From Pseudarthrobacter siccitolerans (GTDB taxonomy: Bacteria; Actinomycetota; Actinomycetes; Actinomycetales; Micrococcaceae): a stretch of 64,000 nt of DNA. The stretch's first letter is position 1. Each line of letters opens with the position of its first letter. The stretch lies in the NCBI RefSeq assembly GCF_001046895.1, contig NZ_CAQI01000029.1, positions 62,001-126,000 of the forward strand. Reading direction: 5' to 3'. The notes beneath the pieces were generated by a model that searched no databases, was not told the DNA's origin, and was given only the letters and a program-made list of their open reading frames with translations. Both the position numbers and the translations under genes were made by a program. Positions 43,322 to 52,973 of this stretch are shown in pieces.

Positions 43322-44701
43322 ATGAACCAGCAGATCTTCGGCCAGAAAACAGGCCCCGACAGTGTGACGGGATCCGGCAGCACTGCCGCCCCGTCCGCCG
43401 ACGCAGGCAAAGCGGCCACGTCTGAAGGGAAGGGCGCCACTGCCCACCAGGCCGTGCTCGGTCCGTTCACCATCCGGGACCTGGCCGTGTTCGCCGCCAC
43501 CCTCATTTTGTTCATCGCGTCTCTGCTGCCCATCTTCGGCGGCAGGTACAACCTGTGGAACCTGAACAATCTCTTCTTCCTGGGCCTCGGCATTGTCCTG
43601 CCCCTGGTGGTTAGCGCACTCTTTGCCGCACGCAGGCTTGCCCCCGCCACGAAAATCCGGATCGGGTCGCTGTCCGTCGACCAGTTCGCATCCGTGGTGG
43701 CCTCCTTCGCAGTGGCATTCTTCTTCCTGTCCGTAGCAGGTGCCTACGTTCCCAGCCTGCTGGTGGGCCTGATTGGCGCCCTGGTCCTGTTCGCTGCGAC
43801 GGTCCTGGGCCGCTTCCTTCCCTACATCTCGCCCGATTTCCAGGGCCGCGCGGAAGCTCCGGCGCATGTGGTGGCGCGAGAAGCCGCCGTCCCCGTCCAC
43901 AAACCGCGCGCTCCCAAAAAGCCCAAGGCTCCGTCCACTGCTTCCAAGCCTGCCTCCAGCGGCGGCCTGTTCAGCGGTGCCGGTGCCGGATCCTTCCCGG
44001 TGCAGCCCGATGCCACGCGCCACTCACCCGCTGCGAACCATGTGCCCGCTGCGCACCACGCGCCCGCCACAGCCGCAGTTCCTACCGCCGGCACGGCCGC
44101 AGTTCCCACGGCCGGCATGGCCGCTGGTGCCACCGCCACCGCTGCCGCTGCCCCGGCAGCGGGTCCCGCAGCTGTCTCCACCGCCCCGGAAGCATCCGAT
44201 TTCGGCTCCAAAGGTGACCTCGGCCCCGCAACCCAGGCGTCCGACGTCGTCCGCCCCGCTTCCGCGCCCGCAGCGGAGGAGACGCAGCTGGGCGATATCC
44301 CTGCCTCGGGTGCCGGGGCTTCCCGGGATGCGGCACAGCGGACCGGCGGCAACCACCACGGCGGGCCGGCTGCCTCTGCCCCTGCAGCGCAGGGCTCCGG
44401 GGAGCCTCCTGCCGCTACGGCTGTCCATCCGCAGGTTCGCGCCGATGTTCCGATCGGGGCAACCGTAGACCCCGCAAACCGGCCCGAGGAATCGGACGAG
44501 CAGCCCATCCATGAAGCCTTCTGGTTTGCCGTGGCACAACACCGCACCGCATTCGATCCGCGCACCGGTGCACCGGCCTTCGTCATCGAGCCCGGTGGCT
44601 GGGTGCTGGCGCTGGAAGACCGCGGGCACGAGTTCCTGGTCCAGCATACGGACGGGCGGCTGGGCGTGCTGCGCGACCTCAGCAATATCGAGCGCGGCTA
44701 G
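43322..44701 (+). CDS. Four-helix membrane protein with long Ala/Pro-rich linker
   Basis: A 459-residue protein without a recognised family. Residues 1-45 are polar; four membrane helices lie at about 51-72, 77-101, 121-143 and 144-166; residues 180-400 are Ala/Pro/Thr-rich with small repeats such as AAVPTAG; the last 50 residues look folded (EAFWFAVAQHRTAF, then GWVLALEDRGHEFLVQ). AGGAGAA precedes the ATG at 43322. It is divergent from acs and three bases upstream of nth. The conserved tail on a flexible tether suggests a cytoplasmic sensing or anchoring role, which is only a guess. Confidence 0.75.
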   Translation: MNQQIFGQKTGPDSVTGSGSTAAPSADAGKAATSEGKGATAHQAVLGPFTIRDLAVFAATLILFIASLLPIFGGRYNLWNLNNLFFLGLGIVLPLVVSALFAARRLAPATKIRIGSLSVDQFASVVASFAVAFFFLSVAGAYVPSLLVGLIGALVLFAATVLGRFLPYISPDFQGRAEAPAHVVAREAAVPVHKPRAPKKPKAPSTASKPASSGGLFSGAGAGSFPVQPDATRHSPAANHVPAAHHAPATAAVPTAGTAAVPTAGMAAGATATAAAAPAAGPAAVSTAPEASDFGSKGDLGPATQASDVVRPASAPAAEETQLGDIPASGAGASRDAAQRTGGNHHGGPAASAPAAQGSGEPPAATAVHPQVRADVPIGATVDPANRPEESDEQPIHEAFWFAVAQHRTAFDPRTGAPAFVIEPGGWVLALEDRGHEFLVQHTDGRLGVLRDLSNIERG

Positions 44702-44704
44702 CAG

Positions 44705-45598
44705 ATGGCCTCGCCCCGGGCGGCCAAAGCTTTACGGGCCGTCAGCGATCCGCATGCCGGCACGGCCGGCGGTGGAAATGCTTCCGCCGGCCAGGCAGCG
44801 GGCATGCCCGTCGTCTCCTCGGAGTCCGTGCTCGGGCTGAAGAGGCGGGCGCGCCGGATCAACCGGGCCCTGGCGGAAAAGTACCCGTACGCCCACGCGG
44901 AACTTGATTTCCGCAACCCGTTCGAACTGCTGGTGGCCACGGTCCTGTCCGCGCAGACCACCGACGTCACCGTCAACCAGATCACTCCGCTGCTGTTCGC
45001 CCGTTACCCGGACCCGCGGTCCATGGCGGAAGCGGACCCCGCCGCGATCGAAGAGATCATCAAGCCCACGGGTTTCTTCCGTGCCAAGACCCGGAGCCTT
45101 GTGGCGTTGTGCACCCGGCTGGTGGATGAGTACAACGGCGTGGTTCCCGGCCGGCTGGAGGACCTCGTTACCTTGCCGGGCGTTGGCCGGAAAACCGCCA
45201 ACGTGGTGCTGGGCAACGCCTTCGGCATCCCCGGCATCACGGTGGACACCCACTTTGGCCGCCTGGCCCGCCGCTTCGGCTGGACGCAGTCCGAGGACCC
45301 GGTCCAGATCGAATACGATGTCGCGGAGCTCTTCGAGAAGAAGGACTGGACCATGCTGTCCCACCGGGTGGTGTTCCACGGGCGGCGAGTGTGCCACTCC
45401 CGCAAACCGGCGTGCGGCGCGTGCCCCGTGGCCAACTGGTGCCCCAGCTACGGGATGGGTGAAACAGACCCCGCCAAGGCAGCCAAGCTCCTGAAGTACG
45501 AACTCGCTCCCGGCAATGAAGCCCTCCTGGCCCAACTGCAGGCCGAAACCCACAGGGCGGCTGAAATCAGGATGGAATCGCAAAAGAGGACTCCGTGA
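44705..45598 (+). CDS. nth: Endonuclease III
   Basis: A 297-residue DNA glycosylase/AP lyase for oxidised pyrimidines. The helix-hairpin-helix [14 protein letters not shown] contains the catalytic Lys, and TVDTHFGR the catalytic Asp. The four Cys that hold the iron-sulfur cluster are in [18 protein letters not shown]. An extra 40-residue N-terminal tail, absent in E. coli Nth, is Ala/Gly-rich; actinobacterial forms often have one. Its ATG follows the previous stop by three bases, and its end overlaps the NUDIX gene by four. Confidence 0.96.
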   Translation: MASPRAAKALRAVSDPHAGTAGGGNASAGQAAGMPVVSSESVLGLKRRARRINRALAEKYPYAHAELDFRNPFELLVATVLSAQTTDVTVNQITPLLFARYPDPRSMAEADPAAIEEIIKPTGFFRAKTRSLVALCTRLVDEYNGVVPGRLEDLVTLPGVGRKTANVVLGNAFGIPGITVDTHFGRLARRFGWTQSEDPVQIEYDVAELFEKKDWTMLSHRVVFHGRRVCHSRKPACGACPVANWCPSYGMGETDPAKAAKLLKYELAPGNEALLAQLQAETHRAAEIRMESQKRTP

Positions 45599-46272
45599 GC
45601 GCCCGCCGGGACCTGATTGATTTGGCCCACAGGGCTGCGTCAGGATCGGCCTCGGCGCCCGATCCGCTGTGGGCGGCGCTGACCGTTGATGCCAGCCGGG
45701 CGCGCAGGGCTGCTGTCCTGATGCTGTTCGGGGCGCTCGATGAAATTCCTGCCGCTTCGGACAAACCGCTGGCCCCGGCCGACCTCGATGTCCTGCTCCT
45801 GGAACGCGCGCACACCCTGGGCTCCCACCCCGGGCAGGTGGCATTTCCCGGCGGCGCCATTGACGCACGGGAAACACCGGTTCAGGCGGCCCTGCGGGAG
45901 GCCGAAGAGGAAACGGGGCTCGACACCAACGGTGTGGAAGTCCTGGGCACCCTGCAGGAGCTGGGCCTGGCCCACAGCAACTTCCTCGTCACCCCGGTCC
46001 TCGGGTGGTGGCGCTCGCCCTCACCCGTGCGGGTGGTGGATTACGCCGAGTCCGCGCAGGTGTTCCGCATCCCCGTCCGCGACCTGCTGGACCCGGACAA
46101 CCGGGTGATGGCCACAGTCCACCGGGCCGGGCGTACCTTCGACAGCCCGGCTTTCACCGTCAACGGTGTGGTGGTCTGGGGTTTTACTGGAATCGTCCTG
46201 AACGGCCTCTTTGAACAGCTTGGCTGGGCCGTGCCGTGGGACCGGAGCCGGGTGCACCCGATGAGTGTCTAG
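45595..46272 (+). CDS. NUDIX hydrolase, CoA pyrophosphatase type
   Basis: A 225-residue enzyme likely to split CoA or its thioesters to phosphopantetheine and 3',5'-ADP. The NUDIX box is complete: [24 protein letters not shown] minus its last residues fits GX5EX7REUXEEXGU. Upstream [21 protein letters not shown] is the CoA-recognition pattern of the NUDT7/8 group. It starts with GTG inside the nth stop (GTGA overlap). The nth-NUDIX neighbourhood with a MarP-type protease is also found in mycobacteria. Confidence 0.9.
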   Translation: MSARRDLIDLAHRAASGSASAPDPLWAALTVDASRARRAAVLMLFGALDEIPAASDKPLAPADLDVLLLERAHTLGSHPGQVAFPGGAIDARETPVQAALREAEEETGLDTNGVEVLGTLQELGLAHSNFLVTPVLGWWRSPSPVRVVDYAESAQVFRIPVRDLLDPDNRVMATVHRAGRTFDSPAFTVNGVVVWGFTGIVLNGLFEQLGWAVPWDRSRVHPMSV

Positions 46273-46303
46273 TTTTTCCCCGGACAGCGCCAGTCTGCTT
46301 GGC

Positions 46304-46495
46304 CTAGGCCTGCTGCTGGCGGAGATCCACCACTATGCCGGTGGCCGCATTCTCACGCATCGCCTTGATGCCCTCCACAAGTGTGTTCAAAGACTTAAAG
46401 TTTGGCGAAACGGCGACGATGTTTCCTTCCGCATCCGTAAGCCGAAGCCTGTATGACTCGTCCCCAACCCGATGTATTTCAAACCTGCCCGCCAT
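46304..46495 (-). CDS. YegP/DUF1508-like small protein (63 aa)
   Basis: A small soluble protein: MAGRFEIHR, then YRLRLTDAEGNIVAVS and NFKSLNTLVEGIKAMRENA, the pattern of a single DUF1508 (YegP) unit, which has one beta hairpin and one helix. The function is unknown. GGGGAGG lies 11 bases upstream of the ATG. It is downstream of, and convergent with, the NUDIX gene. Confidence 0.85.
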   Translation of the reverse strand: MAGRFEIHRVGDESYRLRLTDAEGNIVAVSPNFKSLNTLVEGIKAMRENAATGIVVDLRQQQA

Positions 46496-46669
46496 ATGCC
46501 GGACCTCCCCTGGTGTTTGCGTCGTTGCAGCAACCTTTGGACCGATCTGTTTCAGTCACCCCAAGACTGTAACCCGCGTCACGGTGCCCCGGCGAGCTAC
46601 TGCCGGGTAGGTTACTTCTCTCGACAAACGTCGCGCCGGAGGCCTGCCTCGCGTTGCCACGCGCCGCTC

Positions 46670-48388
46670 CTATTTGGCGTGGTTGTAGGAATCCACCACT
46701 GCCACGCTCACCGGAAACTCCACCGGGATCGGTCCGAACAACAGCTCCTTGGCCGCGGAGGCGGCATCCTCGATCGCCTGGATGCACGCGTCCACCAGGT
46801 GAACGGGAGCGTGGACCATCACTTCGTCGTGGAGGAAGAAGACCAGCTCCGCCGCGGGCTGGCCATCTGTGCGCAAGGCGCGCAGCCGCCGTCGTAATTC
46901 CGCCAGCCAGCACGCCGCCCAGTCCGCCGCGGAACCCTGGACCACGAAATTGCGTGTGAAACGGCCCCTGGAACGGGCGATCGATTCCGCGCGCCGCTGC
47001 TCCTCTGCCGACGCCGGGCGCTGGCTTGCGAACCATCGTTCCGAAGGGGGAGGGCTGCTGCGGCCCAGCCGGGTGGTGACGGTCCCGCCGGACTCACCGG
47101 TCCGCGCGGCCTGTTCCACAAAACCCACCGCCCGCGGGTAGGTCCTGGTGAGCTGCGGCATGAGGCGTCCGGCCTCGCCCGACGTGGCGCCGTACATGGC
47201 ACCCAGCAGCGCCACCTTCGCCTTCGACCGGTCGCCGCCGAACCCCTTCGCGGCGATCCCCGCGTAAAGGTCCTGGTCCCGGGCAGCCTCGGCCATGACG
47301 GCGTCCTGGGCCAGCGCCACCAGGACCCGCGGTTCAAGCTGGGAAGCATCGGCCACGATCAGCTTGTGGCCGGGATCGGCATGGACAGCGCCGCGGATCT
47401 GGCGGGGAATCTGCAGCGCGCCACCACCGCGGGACGCCCAGCGGCCCGAGACCACCCCGCCCACCACGTATTCGGGCCTGAACCTCCCGCCGGCCACCCA
47501 CGCGTCCAGCCAGGCCCAGCCGTTCGCCGTGTGCAGCCTGGAAAGCTTCTTGTAGGCCAGGAGCGGCCCGATGGCCGGGTGTTTGGACTCCTTCAGCTCC
47601 CATTGCCGGGTGCTTTTGACCTCGATGCCGTTCCGGTGCAGGGCCCGGATGAGTTCCTGCGGGGAATCCGGGTTGAGCGTCAGGGCGTTCAACAGCCCGC
47701 GCAGTTCGAGGTTCAGGGCCTCGAGTTTGGCCGGGCGATGGCCCAGGGGCGGGCGCGGGCCCAGGTAATCGGCAAGGATTTCCTCGTGCAGGTCCTCCCG
47801 CCAGGGCACGCCGGTGTGCTGCATCTCGGCCGCGATCATCGCGCCGGCGGATTCCGCGGCCAGCAGGAGCTGAAGCCGGTTCCGCCGGTTCTCTTCGGGG
47901 CTTACAGCGGCCAGGGCTTCCTGCTGGGCAGCGTACTCCGCGCGGAGGTCCTCAAGCGTGAAACGGGGTTCGGAGCCCGTTTGGGGATCATCGAACAGGG
48001 CATCCTGTTCCGGCGGCGGCGGGGGCGGCTGCAACGCACGGGGCGGCTGCTCGGGGTCATCAAGGGTGACCTTTTCGGCGTTCCGGGCGTACTCGGTGTG
48101 GGCCGCGAACTGGGAGAGGGCCAGGATGTTCCCGCACAGGCTCAGGTCATGGCACCGCTCAAGTTCCACCCCCTGCGCGAGAAGGGAGGGATACCAGTCC
48201 TGGGTGCGGTGCCAGATCCAGCGGGGCGGCTGCCCGCCGCGCGGCCTGCGTTCCAGCCCAAGGACGACGCCGGCCAGCTCACCTGCCGAGACCAGCCTCG
48301 GTTCCGGATTGGCGGGGTGCGGTTGGCCTGCCTGGGTGAGTTCCTGCAGGACCGCGCCGGAGGGGTGGGCGGCGAGCAGCAGGTACAT
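46670..48388 (-). CDS. PolA-type DNA polymerase with shortened, probably inactive exonuclease part
   Basis: A 572-residue family A polymerase of the kind annotated as bifunctional 3'-5' exonuclease/DNA polymerase. Polymerase motif A is VADASQLEPRVL, motif B is [15 protein letters not shown] and motif C is FLHDEVMV, giving the two metal Asp residues and the O-helix Arg/Lys/Tyr. The N-terminal 120 residues (TQDWYPSLLAQGVELERCHDLSLCGNIL) look like the exonuclease fold but lack the D-x-E motif, so proofreading is doubtful. A run of prolines near residue 125 joins the parts. The role is probably DNA repair. The ATG at 48388 is preceded by TTGGAG with a very short spacer. Confidence 0.85.
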   Translation of the reverse strand: MYLLLAAHPSGAVLQELTQAGQPHPANPEPRLVSAGELAGVVLGLERRPRGGQPPRWIWHRTQDWYPSLLAQGVELERCHDLSLCGNILALSQFAAHTEYARNAEKVTLDDPEQPPRALQPPPPPPEQDALFDDPQTGSEPRFTLEDLRAEYAAQQEALAAVSPEENRRNRLQLLLAAESAGAMIAAEMQHTGVPWREDLHEEILADYLGPRPPLGHRPAKLEALNLELRGLLNALTLNPDSPQELIRALHRNGIEVKSTRQWELKESKHPAIGPLLAYKKLSRLHTANGWAWLDAWVAGGRFRPEYVVGGVVSGRWASRGGGALQIPRQIRGAVHADPGHKLIVADASQLEPRVLVALAQDAVMAEAARDQDLYAGIAAKGFGGDRSKAKVALLGAMYGATSGEAGRLMPQLTRTYPRAVGFVEQAARTGESGGTVTTRLGRSSPPPSERWFASQRPASAEEQRRAESIARSRGRFTRNFVVQGSAADWAACWLAELRRRLRALRTDGQPAAELVFFLHDEVMVHAPVHLVDACIQAIEDAASAAKELLFGPIPVEFPVSVAVVDSYNHAK

Positions 48389-48524
48389 GCTCCAATTCTG
48401 CCTTGTCTTTTCCGGGCCGTTTTGCCGCCGGGACTCGTCCTGCACAGGGTCGTTGGCGCCGCTTTTGTGCACATACGGCCGGGACCTCCTTATCCTTGAC
48501 CGGCCGGTGGCGGACAGTGGCTCC

Positions 48525-49724
48525 ATGAGCAGGCATGAGTTGACTCCCTCCACCCCTGATCCGGTCCTCGCCAGGCGTTCATCCCGGAGCCCGGGGGACG
48601 GGCTTCTTTCCGGTCCTCCCGGTTTCGCGGCCGGTTTGGAAGGGCCGGCCGATGCTTGGCTGCCGGACAGCGGGGAAGAGGTGCTGCTGGTCACCGCATC
48701 CCCGGTTATACGCGCCGAGGTGGAGCGGATTGTGGCGGCGGCCGGTGCCCATCTTCGCGTTGTTGCCGATGCACTGGAAGGGGCCAGGTACTGGGACGCT
48801 TCGGCCGCTGTCCTGGTGGGCAGTGATATCCGGGAGTTGCCGCCCCGGCGGCGGGCACCGGCCGTCCTCGTCGGTCTGGACGGTGAAGGCGACAGCCTGT
48901 GGCATCTGGCGGCAGCGCTGGGAGCTGAGCGGGTGGCCGTGCTCCCTGATGCCGCGGCCTGGCTGGCGGACCACCTCAGCCGCTCCCGTGCGCCCGGCCC
49001 CGGCGGAATCATCCTGGGCGTGACCGGCGGGTGCGGCGGGGCCGGGGCCACCACGGCAGCGATCTGGGTAGCCCAGGCCGCGGCGGGAATGGGAGCCCGG
49101 GTACTGCTCGTTGATGGCGACCCGTGGGGCGGCGGGCTGGAACTCGCTATCGCCGCCGAGGAAAGCCCCGGCCTGCGCTGGCCGGACCTCTCCGAGGCAC
49201 GGGGCAGCATCGATTCCAGCCAGCTGTCCGACGCACTGCCCGTCTCCGGAGGGTTTTCGTTCCTGTCCTGGCCGGCGAGCCGTGAACAGCCCGTTCCGGT
49301 GTCCGCGCCCACCACCACCGGCGTGCTCGACGCCGCACGCCGGGGGTATGAACTGGTGGTGCTGGACATTGGCAGGGGCGCTGCGCCGCTGCAGTCCTAC
49401 GCCTGGGACTGCGACCGGATCATGATGGTGGTCCCGGCCCAGCTGAAGGCGGCGGTGGCGGCAGTCCGGCTGCTCCACGAGTTCCCGCCGGTGGAGGCCG
49501 GGCTCCTGGTCCGGGGCCGGCCGGGGTCTGCCTTGGATGGGTCCTTGATCTCCGAGGCCATCGGTCTTCCCGTGCAGGGCCGCGTCCCTGAGCTTCGGGG
49601 AGTTGGTGCCGCCACGGAGTCCGGCCGGCTGCTGGAACTGGGCAAGCGGCGCAGCGTCCGGCATTTTGCCGCTTCGGTGCTCGATTCGCTTGGTGATGAG
49701 ATGCCGGCCGGGGAGCTCGGATGA
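48525..49724 (+). CDS. CpaE/TadZ-like protein (Ssd type) with a lysine-less P-loop
   Basis: A 399-residue protein of the helicase/secretion neighbourhood CpaE-like group (Rv3660c, Ssd, in M. tuberculosis). Residues 50-150 resemble a receiver-like domain; residues 162-385 are MinD/ParA-like. The nucleotide loop is TGGCGGAGATT at 167-177, with neither the signature Lys nor the P-loop Lys of ParA/MinD; VLLVDGDPWGGGLE follows. It may therefore locate the Tad machine without normal ATP hydrolysis. It is the first gene of the Tad operon; its end overlaps tadA by four bases. Confidence 0.85.
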   Translation: MSRHELTPSTPDPVLARRSSRSPGDGLLSGPPGFAAGLEGPADAWLPDSGEEVLLVTASPVIRAEVERIVAAAGAHLRVVADALEGARYWDASAAVLVGSDIRELPPRRRAPAVLVGLDGEGDSLWHLAAALGAERVAVLPDAAAWLADHLSRSRAPGPGGIILGVTGGCGGAGATTAAIWVAQAAAGMGARVLLVDGDPWGGGLELAIAAEESPGLRWPDLSEARGSIDSSQLSDALPVSGGFSFLSWPASREQPVPVSAPTTTGVLDAARRGYELVVLDIGRGAAPLQSYAWDCDRIMMVVPAQLKAAVAAVRLLHEFPPVEAGLLVRGRPGSALDGSLISEAIGLPVQGRVPELRGVGAATESGRLLELGKRRSVRHFAASVLDSLGDEMPAGELG

Positions 49725-51013
49725 ACCAGCAGTCCGCGAGGGGATCGGGATCAGCTGACGGGCTGCGGCGGGGTGCCCGGTTCCTGGAAGGGCGTCCCGC
49801 GGAAGGCCAGCGCCTGCAGGGCCAGCGCCGGGACCCGCGCCAGGTGGAGCGGCAGGCTGTTGACGCAGGACTGTTGGAATCCGTCCGGGAGTCCATGATG
49901 GCCGAAGCCGGTGCTGTCACGCCATCACGCGTGGCCGCGGCGGTGCAGGCAACCGGCAAGCTGCTGGGAACCGCCGGCTCGCTCGCGGCGGTTGAACGCA
50001 TCAGCGCGGAGCTCAGCGGACTGGGACCGCTGCAGCCGTTGACACGGGACCCGGCCGTCACCGACATCTTCGTCAACGCTCCCGACTCGGTGTGGGTGGA
50101 CCGGGGCCGGGGCATCGAGCGCGTGCAGGTTGCCTTCGGCGATGAAACCCAACTGCGGGCCCTGGCCTGCAGGCTTGTGGCCGCGGGAGGGCGCCGCCTG
50201 GATGACGGTTCACCGTGTGTGGATGTACGGCTGGCAGGCGGCTACCGCGTGCATGCGGTACTCCCTCCGGTTTCGACGGCGGGAACCCTGCTCAGCGTCA
50301 GGATCCGCCGCGAACGGGTATTCAGCATGGACGAGCTGCAGGCAGCAGGCATGTTCGGCCCCCTCATGAGGGACGTCCTGGAGCGGGTGCTGGAGCTGCG
50401 GCTGAGCTTTTTGATCAGTGGTGCCACCGGTTCCGGGAAGACCACCCTCCTGTCCACCCTCCTGGGGTTGTGTGCCCCGGAGGAGCGGCTGGTCCTCATT
50501 GAGGATGCCTCCGAACTGAACCCGGTCCATCCGCATGTGGTCGCCCTCGAATCCCGGCACGGCAACCTTGAAGGCGGCGGGGAAGTGGGGCTCAGCGAGC
50601 TCGTCCGGCAGGCGCTGCGCATGAGGCCCGACCGGCTGGTGGTCGGTGAGTGCCGCGGCGCCGAGGTGCGGGAATTGCTGACGGCGATGAACACCGGGCA
50701 CAGCGGCGGAGGCGGGACCATCCACGCCAACACTGCCGCCGCTGTCCCTGCGCGGCTTACAGCGCTGGGTGCCCTCGCCGGATTGAACCCGGACGGTGTC
50801 CGGCTTCAGGCCGCCAGCGCCCTTGACGTGGTGATCCACGTTGAAAGGACCAGCCGCGGCAGGGAAGTGGCGTGCATCGGCGTTATGGAGGCCGGCCCTG
50901 ACGGGCTCCGTGTCCTGTCCGCACTGGAAGCCACGGAAGGTATCACCGGTGCGGGTCCGGCGTGGGGCGCACTGGGCGGACGCCTGGGACTTGAACCGGA
51001 GCATGGCTTATGA
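49721..51013 (+). CDS. TadA/CpaF-family secretion ATPase
   Basis: A 430-residue hexameric ATPase that powers assembly of Flp-type pili or pseudopili. The N-terminal domain is followed by Walker A SGATGSGKTTLLSTL, the Asp box LIEDASELNP, Walker B RPDRLVVGECRGAEV, and the His box GHSGGGGTIHANTA. It is translationally coupled to both neighbours through ATGA overlaps. It pairs with the two TadB/C-like membrane proteins next to it. Confidence 0.95.
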   Translation: MNQQSARGSGSADGLRRGARFLEGRPAEGQRLQGQRRDPRQVERQAVDAGLLESVRESMMAEAGAVTPSRVAAAVQATGKLLGTAGSLAAVERISAELSGLGPLQPLTRDPAVTDIFVNAPDSVWVDRGRGIERVQVAFGDETQLRALACRLVAAGGRRLDDGSPCVDVRLAGGYRVHAVLPPVSTAGTLLSVRIRRERVFSMDELQAAGMFGPLMRDVLERVLELRLSFLISGATGSGKTTLLSTLLGLCAPEERLVLIEDASELNPVHPHVVALESRHGNLEGGGEVGLSELVRQALRMRPDRLVVGECRGAEVRELLTAMNTGHSGGGGTIHANTAAAVPARLTALGALAGLNPDGVRLQAASALDVVIHVERTSRGREVACIGVMEAGPDGLRVLSALEATEGITGAGPAWGALGGRLGLEPEHGL

Positions 51014-51816
51014 CTGTTTTCCTGGCAACGGTCCTGGTGCTGGCTGCGCTGTTGATTCTTCGCCCGACGCACGCTGCGGCAGGCAGGTTCCGCCGCGCAA
51101 CGTCCGGTGTTGCTGGTGGTTCAAGGGGCAAGTCCTGGGTCCCTGCGTTTCGCTGGGCCAGGCCCGGAACCGGGAAGGCTGCAGTCTCCGGCCCGGCGAT
51201 ACCCATGACCCTGGTGGTGCAGCAGCTGGCCGCTCTGCTGAAGGGTGGGCGCACGCCGGCCCGCCTCTGGGATGAGCTGTGGTTTGTTTACGGGGCGGAC
51301 GGGCAGACCGAACCGGATCATCAACGTGCAGGGCGGCAGGCTACCGGGCTTACCCAGGGATCGATCGCCATGCTGGCAGCCGCCCGCACCGCCGCGGCCA
51401 CAGGGGCTCCTGTATCGGAGGCCATCAGGCGCTCCCTGCCCGCAGCCTTTCCCCGGGCGGACCGGGAGTGCCGGATCTGGTCCCAGCTGGCCGCCTGCTT
51501 CGACATCGCAGAAGCAAGCGGGTGCCCCCTGGCTGACGTGCTGACCCGGTTCACGGCGCAATTGGAAGTAGAGGACGACGCCGACGCCGCCCGCCAGACG
51601 GCACTTGCAGGGCCCAAAGCCACAGTCAGGCTTTTGACGTGGCTTCCGCTGATGGGGCTGGGGCTCGGCATGGCACTCGGCGTCGATCCGCTGGCCATTC
51701 TGCTGGGCACCCCACTGGGACTGGCGGCGCTCGCAGCCGGGATTGCCCTCACCATCGCGGGCAGGGTCTGGTCGGCCCGGCTGGTCGCGGCAGCAGCAGG
51801 AGCGGGAGTGCCATGA
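51010..51816 (+). CDS. TadB-like membrane protein (type II secretion F family)
   Basis: A 268-residue protein. It has one N-terminal helix, a cytoplasmic helical domain (TLVVQQLAALLKGGRTPARLWDEL) typical of T2SSF, and two C-terminal helices around TWLPLMGLGLGMALG. It is predicted to form the inner-membrane platform of the Tad machine with the following gene. It overlaps both neighbours by four bases. Confidence 0.85.
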   Translation: MTVFLATVLVLAALLILRPTHAAAGRFRRATSGVAGGSRGKSWVPAFRWARPGTGKAAVSGPAIPMTLVVQQLAALLKGGRTPARLWDELWFVYGADGQTEPDHQRAGRQATGLTQGSIAMLAAARTAAATGAPVSEAIRRSLPAAFPRADRECRIWSQLAACFDIAEASGCPLADVLTRFTAQLEVEDDADAARQTALAGPKATVRLLTWLPLMGLGLGMALGVDPLAILLGTPLGLAALAAGIALTIAGRVWSARLVAAAAGAGVP

Positions 51817-52433
51817 ACCTGCCATTGCTCGCGTCGCTGGCAGTCTGGGCCCTGTTGGCCGCCGCAGCCTGCCTCGTATTCCTTGGTAAAGACCGCCCGC
51901 GGAAGCGCCTGATCACCCTGTCCAGGGCCCAAGAACCGGATTCGGCGGGTTATCCCCGGTCCGCCCGCGCCGGTTTCCGCAACAGGGATGGTCCTGACGG
52001 CCTGCGGGACACCGCCATGATGCTTGAACTCGTCGCCGCCATGCTGGACGCCGGGTCCGGGATCGGCCGTTCCCTGGATCTTGTCTCGGCCTCCGCGTCC
52101 CCGCAGTACCGCGCGTCGCTTCGTCCGGTCGTTTCCGCACTGGCGATCGGAGCCGACTGGGAGACCGCGTGGCGGAGCTCGGCCGTCAGGCTGCCCGCGA
52201 TTCTGGAGCTGCGCGACGCCCTGGGGTTTGCGGCGCTGACAGGTGCGCCCTCGTCCGCAATCCTCTACGCCCAGGCGGCAAGGCTTCGGCGGGAAAGGTT
52301 CCGGGCAGCTGAAAAGCGGGCGGCATCCCTCGGCGTCAAGCTGGTGGTCCCGCTGGGACTGTGTTCGCTGCCGGCCTTTATCTGCCTGGGCGTGGTGCCC
52401 GTCCTGCTGGCACTGGTGCCCTCGGGCTCATAG
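51813..52433 (+). CDS. TadC-like membrane protein (type II secretion F family)
   Basis: A 206-residue partner of the preceding TadB-like protein. It has an N-terminal membrane helix, the T2SSF helical core (MLELVAAMLDAGSGIGRSLD), and a C-terminal membrane segment LVVPLGLCSLPAFICLGVVP. It is shorter than classical TadC, as usual in actinobacteria. The 192-base gap that follows holds a short hairpin (CCGGCA/TGCCGG near 52588) and perhaps a separate promoter for the pilin genes. Confidence 0.82.
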   Translation: MNLPLLASLAVWALLAAAACLVFLGKDRPRKRLITLSRAQEPDSAGYPRSARAGFRNRDGPDGLRDTAMMLELVAAMLDAGSGIGRSLDLVSASASPQYRASLRPVVSALAIGADWETAWRSSAVRLPAILELRDALGFAALTGAPSSAILYAQAARLRRERFRAAEKRAASLGVKLVVPLGLCSLPAFICLGVVPVLLALVPSGS

Positions 52434-52625
52434 CCGCGCTGCCGCCAGGTGCCGTTCCAGAGGGCTCAGCATCACCGGGTTCCTGTCGGGCCGGGACAGC
52501 TGCTCTTTTCCTCCACAGCGGCCCACCTTTTCCACTTACGCAACAGCCGGACTTACCGCCCGCGGCAAGGCCCGGAAGAGTCAAACCACCGGCAACCGTG
52601 CCGGCCAATCGAAAGGAATCACCGC

Positions 52626-52973
52626 ATGTCCATCAACCAGGACCGCCATTACGCTACCGGGACCGCAGCACTAGCAGCAGCCCGGCAGGACACGAAACGG
52701 CGCACCACCGCAGCCCGATCTGCTGGTACACCCGCAGCCGGCTCGGTGTCATTGCCAGCGAATGTGGTGGAGCTTTACCCGGGTGTCACCGCCCGGCGCA
52801 GCACCGGCCTCCGGAGGCTGCTGGGATCAGAAGCGGGCATGGCCACGGCAGAGTATGCCATCGCCACGCTGGCCGCCGTCGGCTTTGCCGGACTGCTGGT
52901 CTTCATCCTTCGAAGCGAGGAAGTCCGCGGCTTCCTGCTGAACCTGATCCGCACGGCGCTGGCCTTGCCATGA
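52626..52973 (+). CDS. Flp-pilin-like DUF4244 protein
   Basis: A 115-residue prepilin candidate. After a 70-residue basic, flexible leader comes GMATAEYAIATLAAVGFAGLL, shortened here to the key Gly71, Glu76 and Tyr77, which match the Flp prepilin site (G cut, Glu at +5, Tyr at +6). One hydrophobic helix and a short tail follow. It should be the main subunit. AAAGGA lies eight bases before the ATG. A TadV-type prepilin peptidase gene is not in the window. Confidence 0.85.
   Translation: MSINQDRHYATGTAALAAARQDTKRRTTAARSAGTPAAGSVSLPANVVELYPGVTARRSTGLRRLLGSEAGMATAEYAIATLAAVGFAGLLVFILRSEEVRGFLLNLIRTALALP

Noticed and set aside
49721..52433. Conjugation or type II secretion locus
   Set aside because: No relaxase, coupling protein, secretin or mating-pair genes; the pilin motif, CpaE-like and TadE-like genes fit a Tad system.
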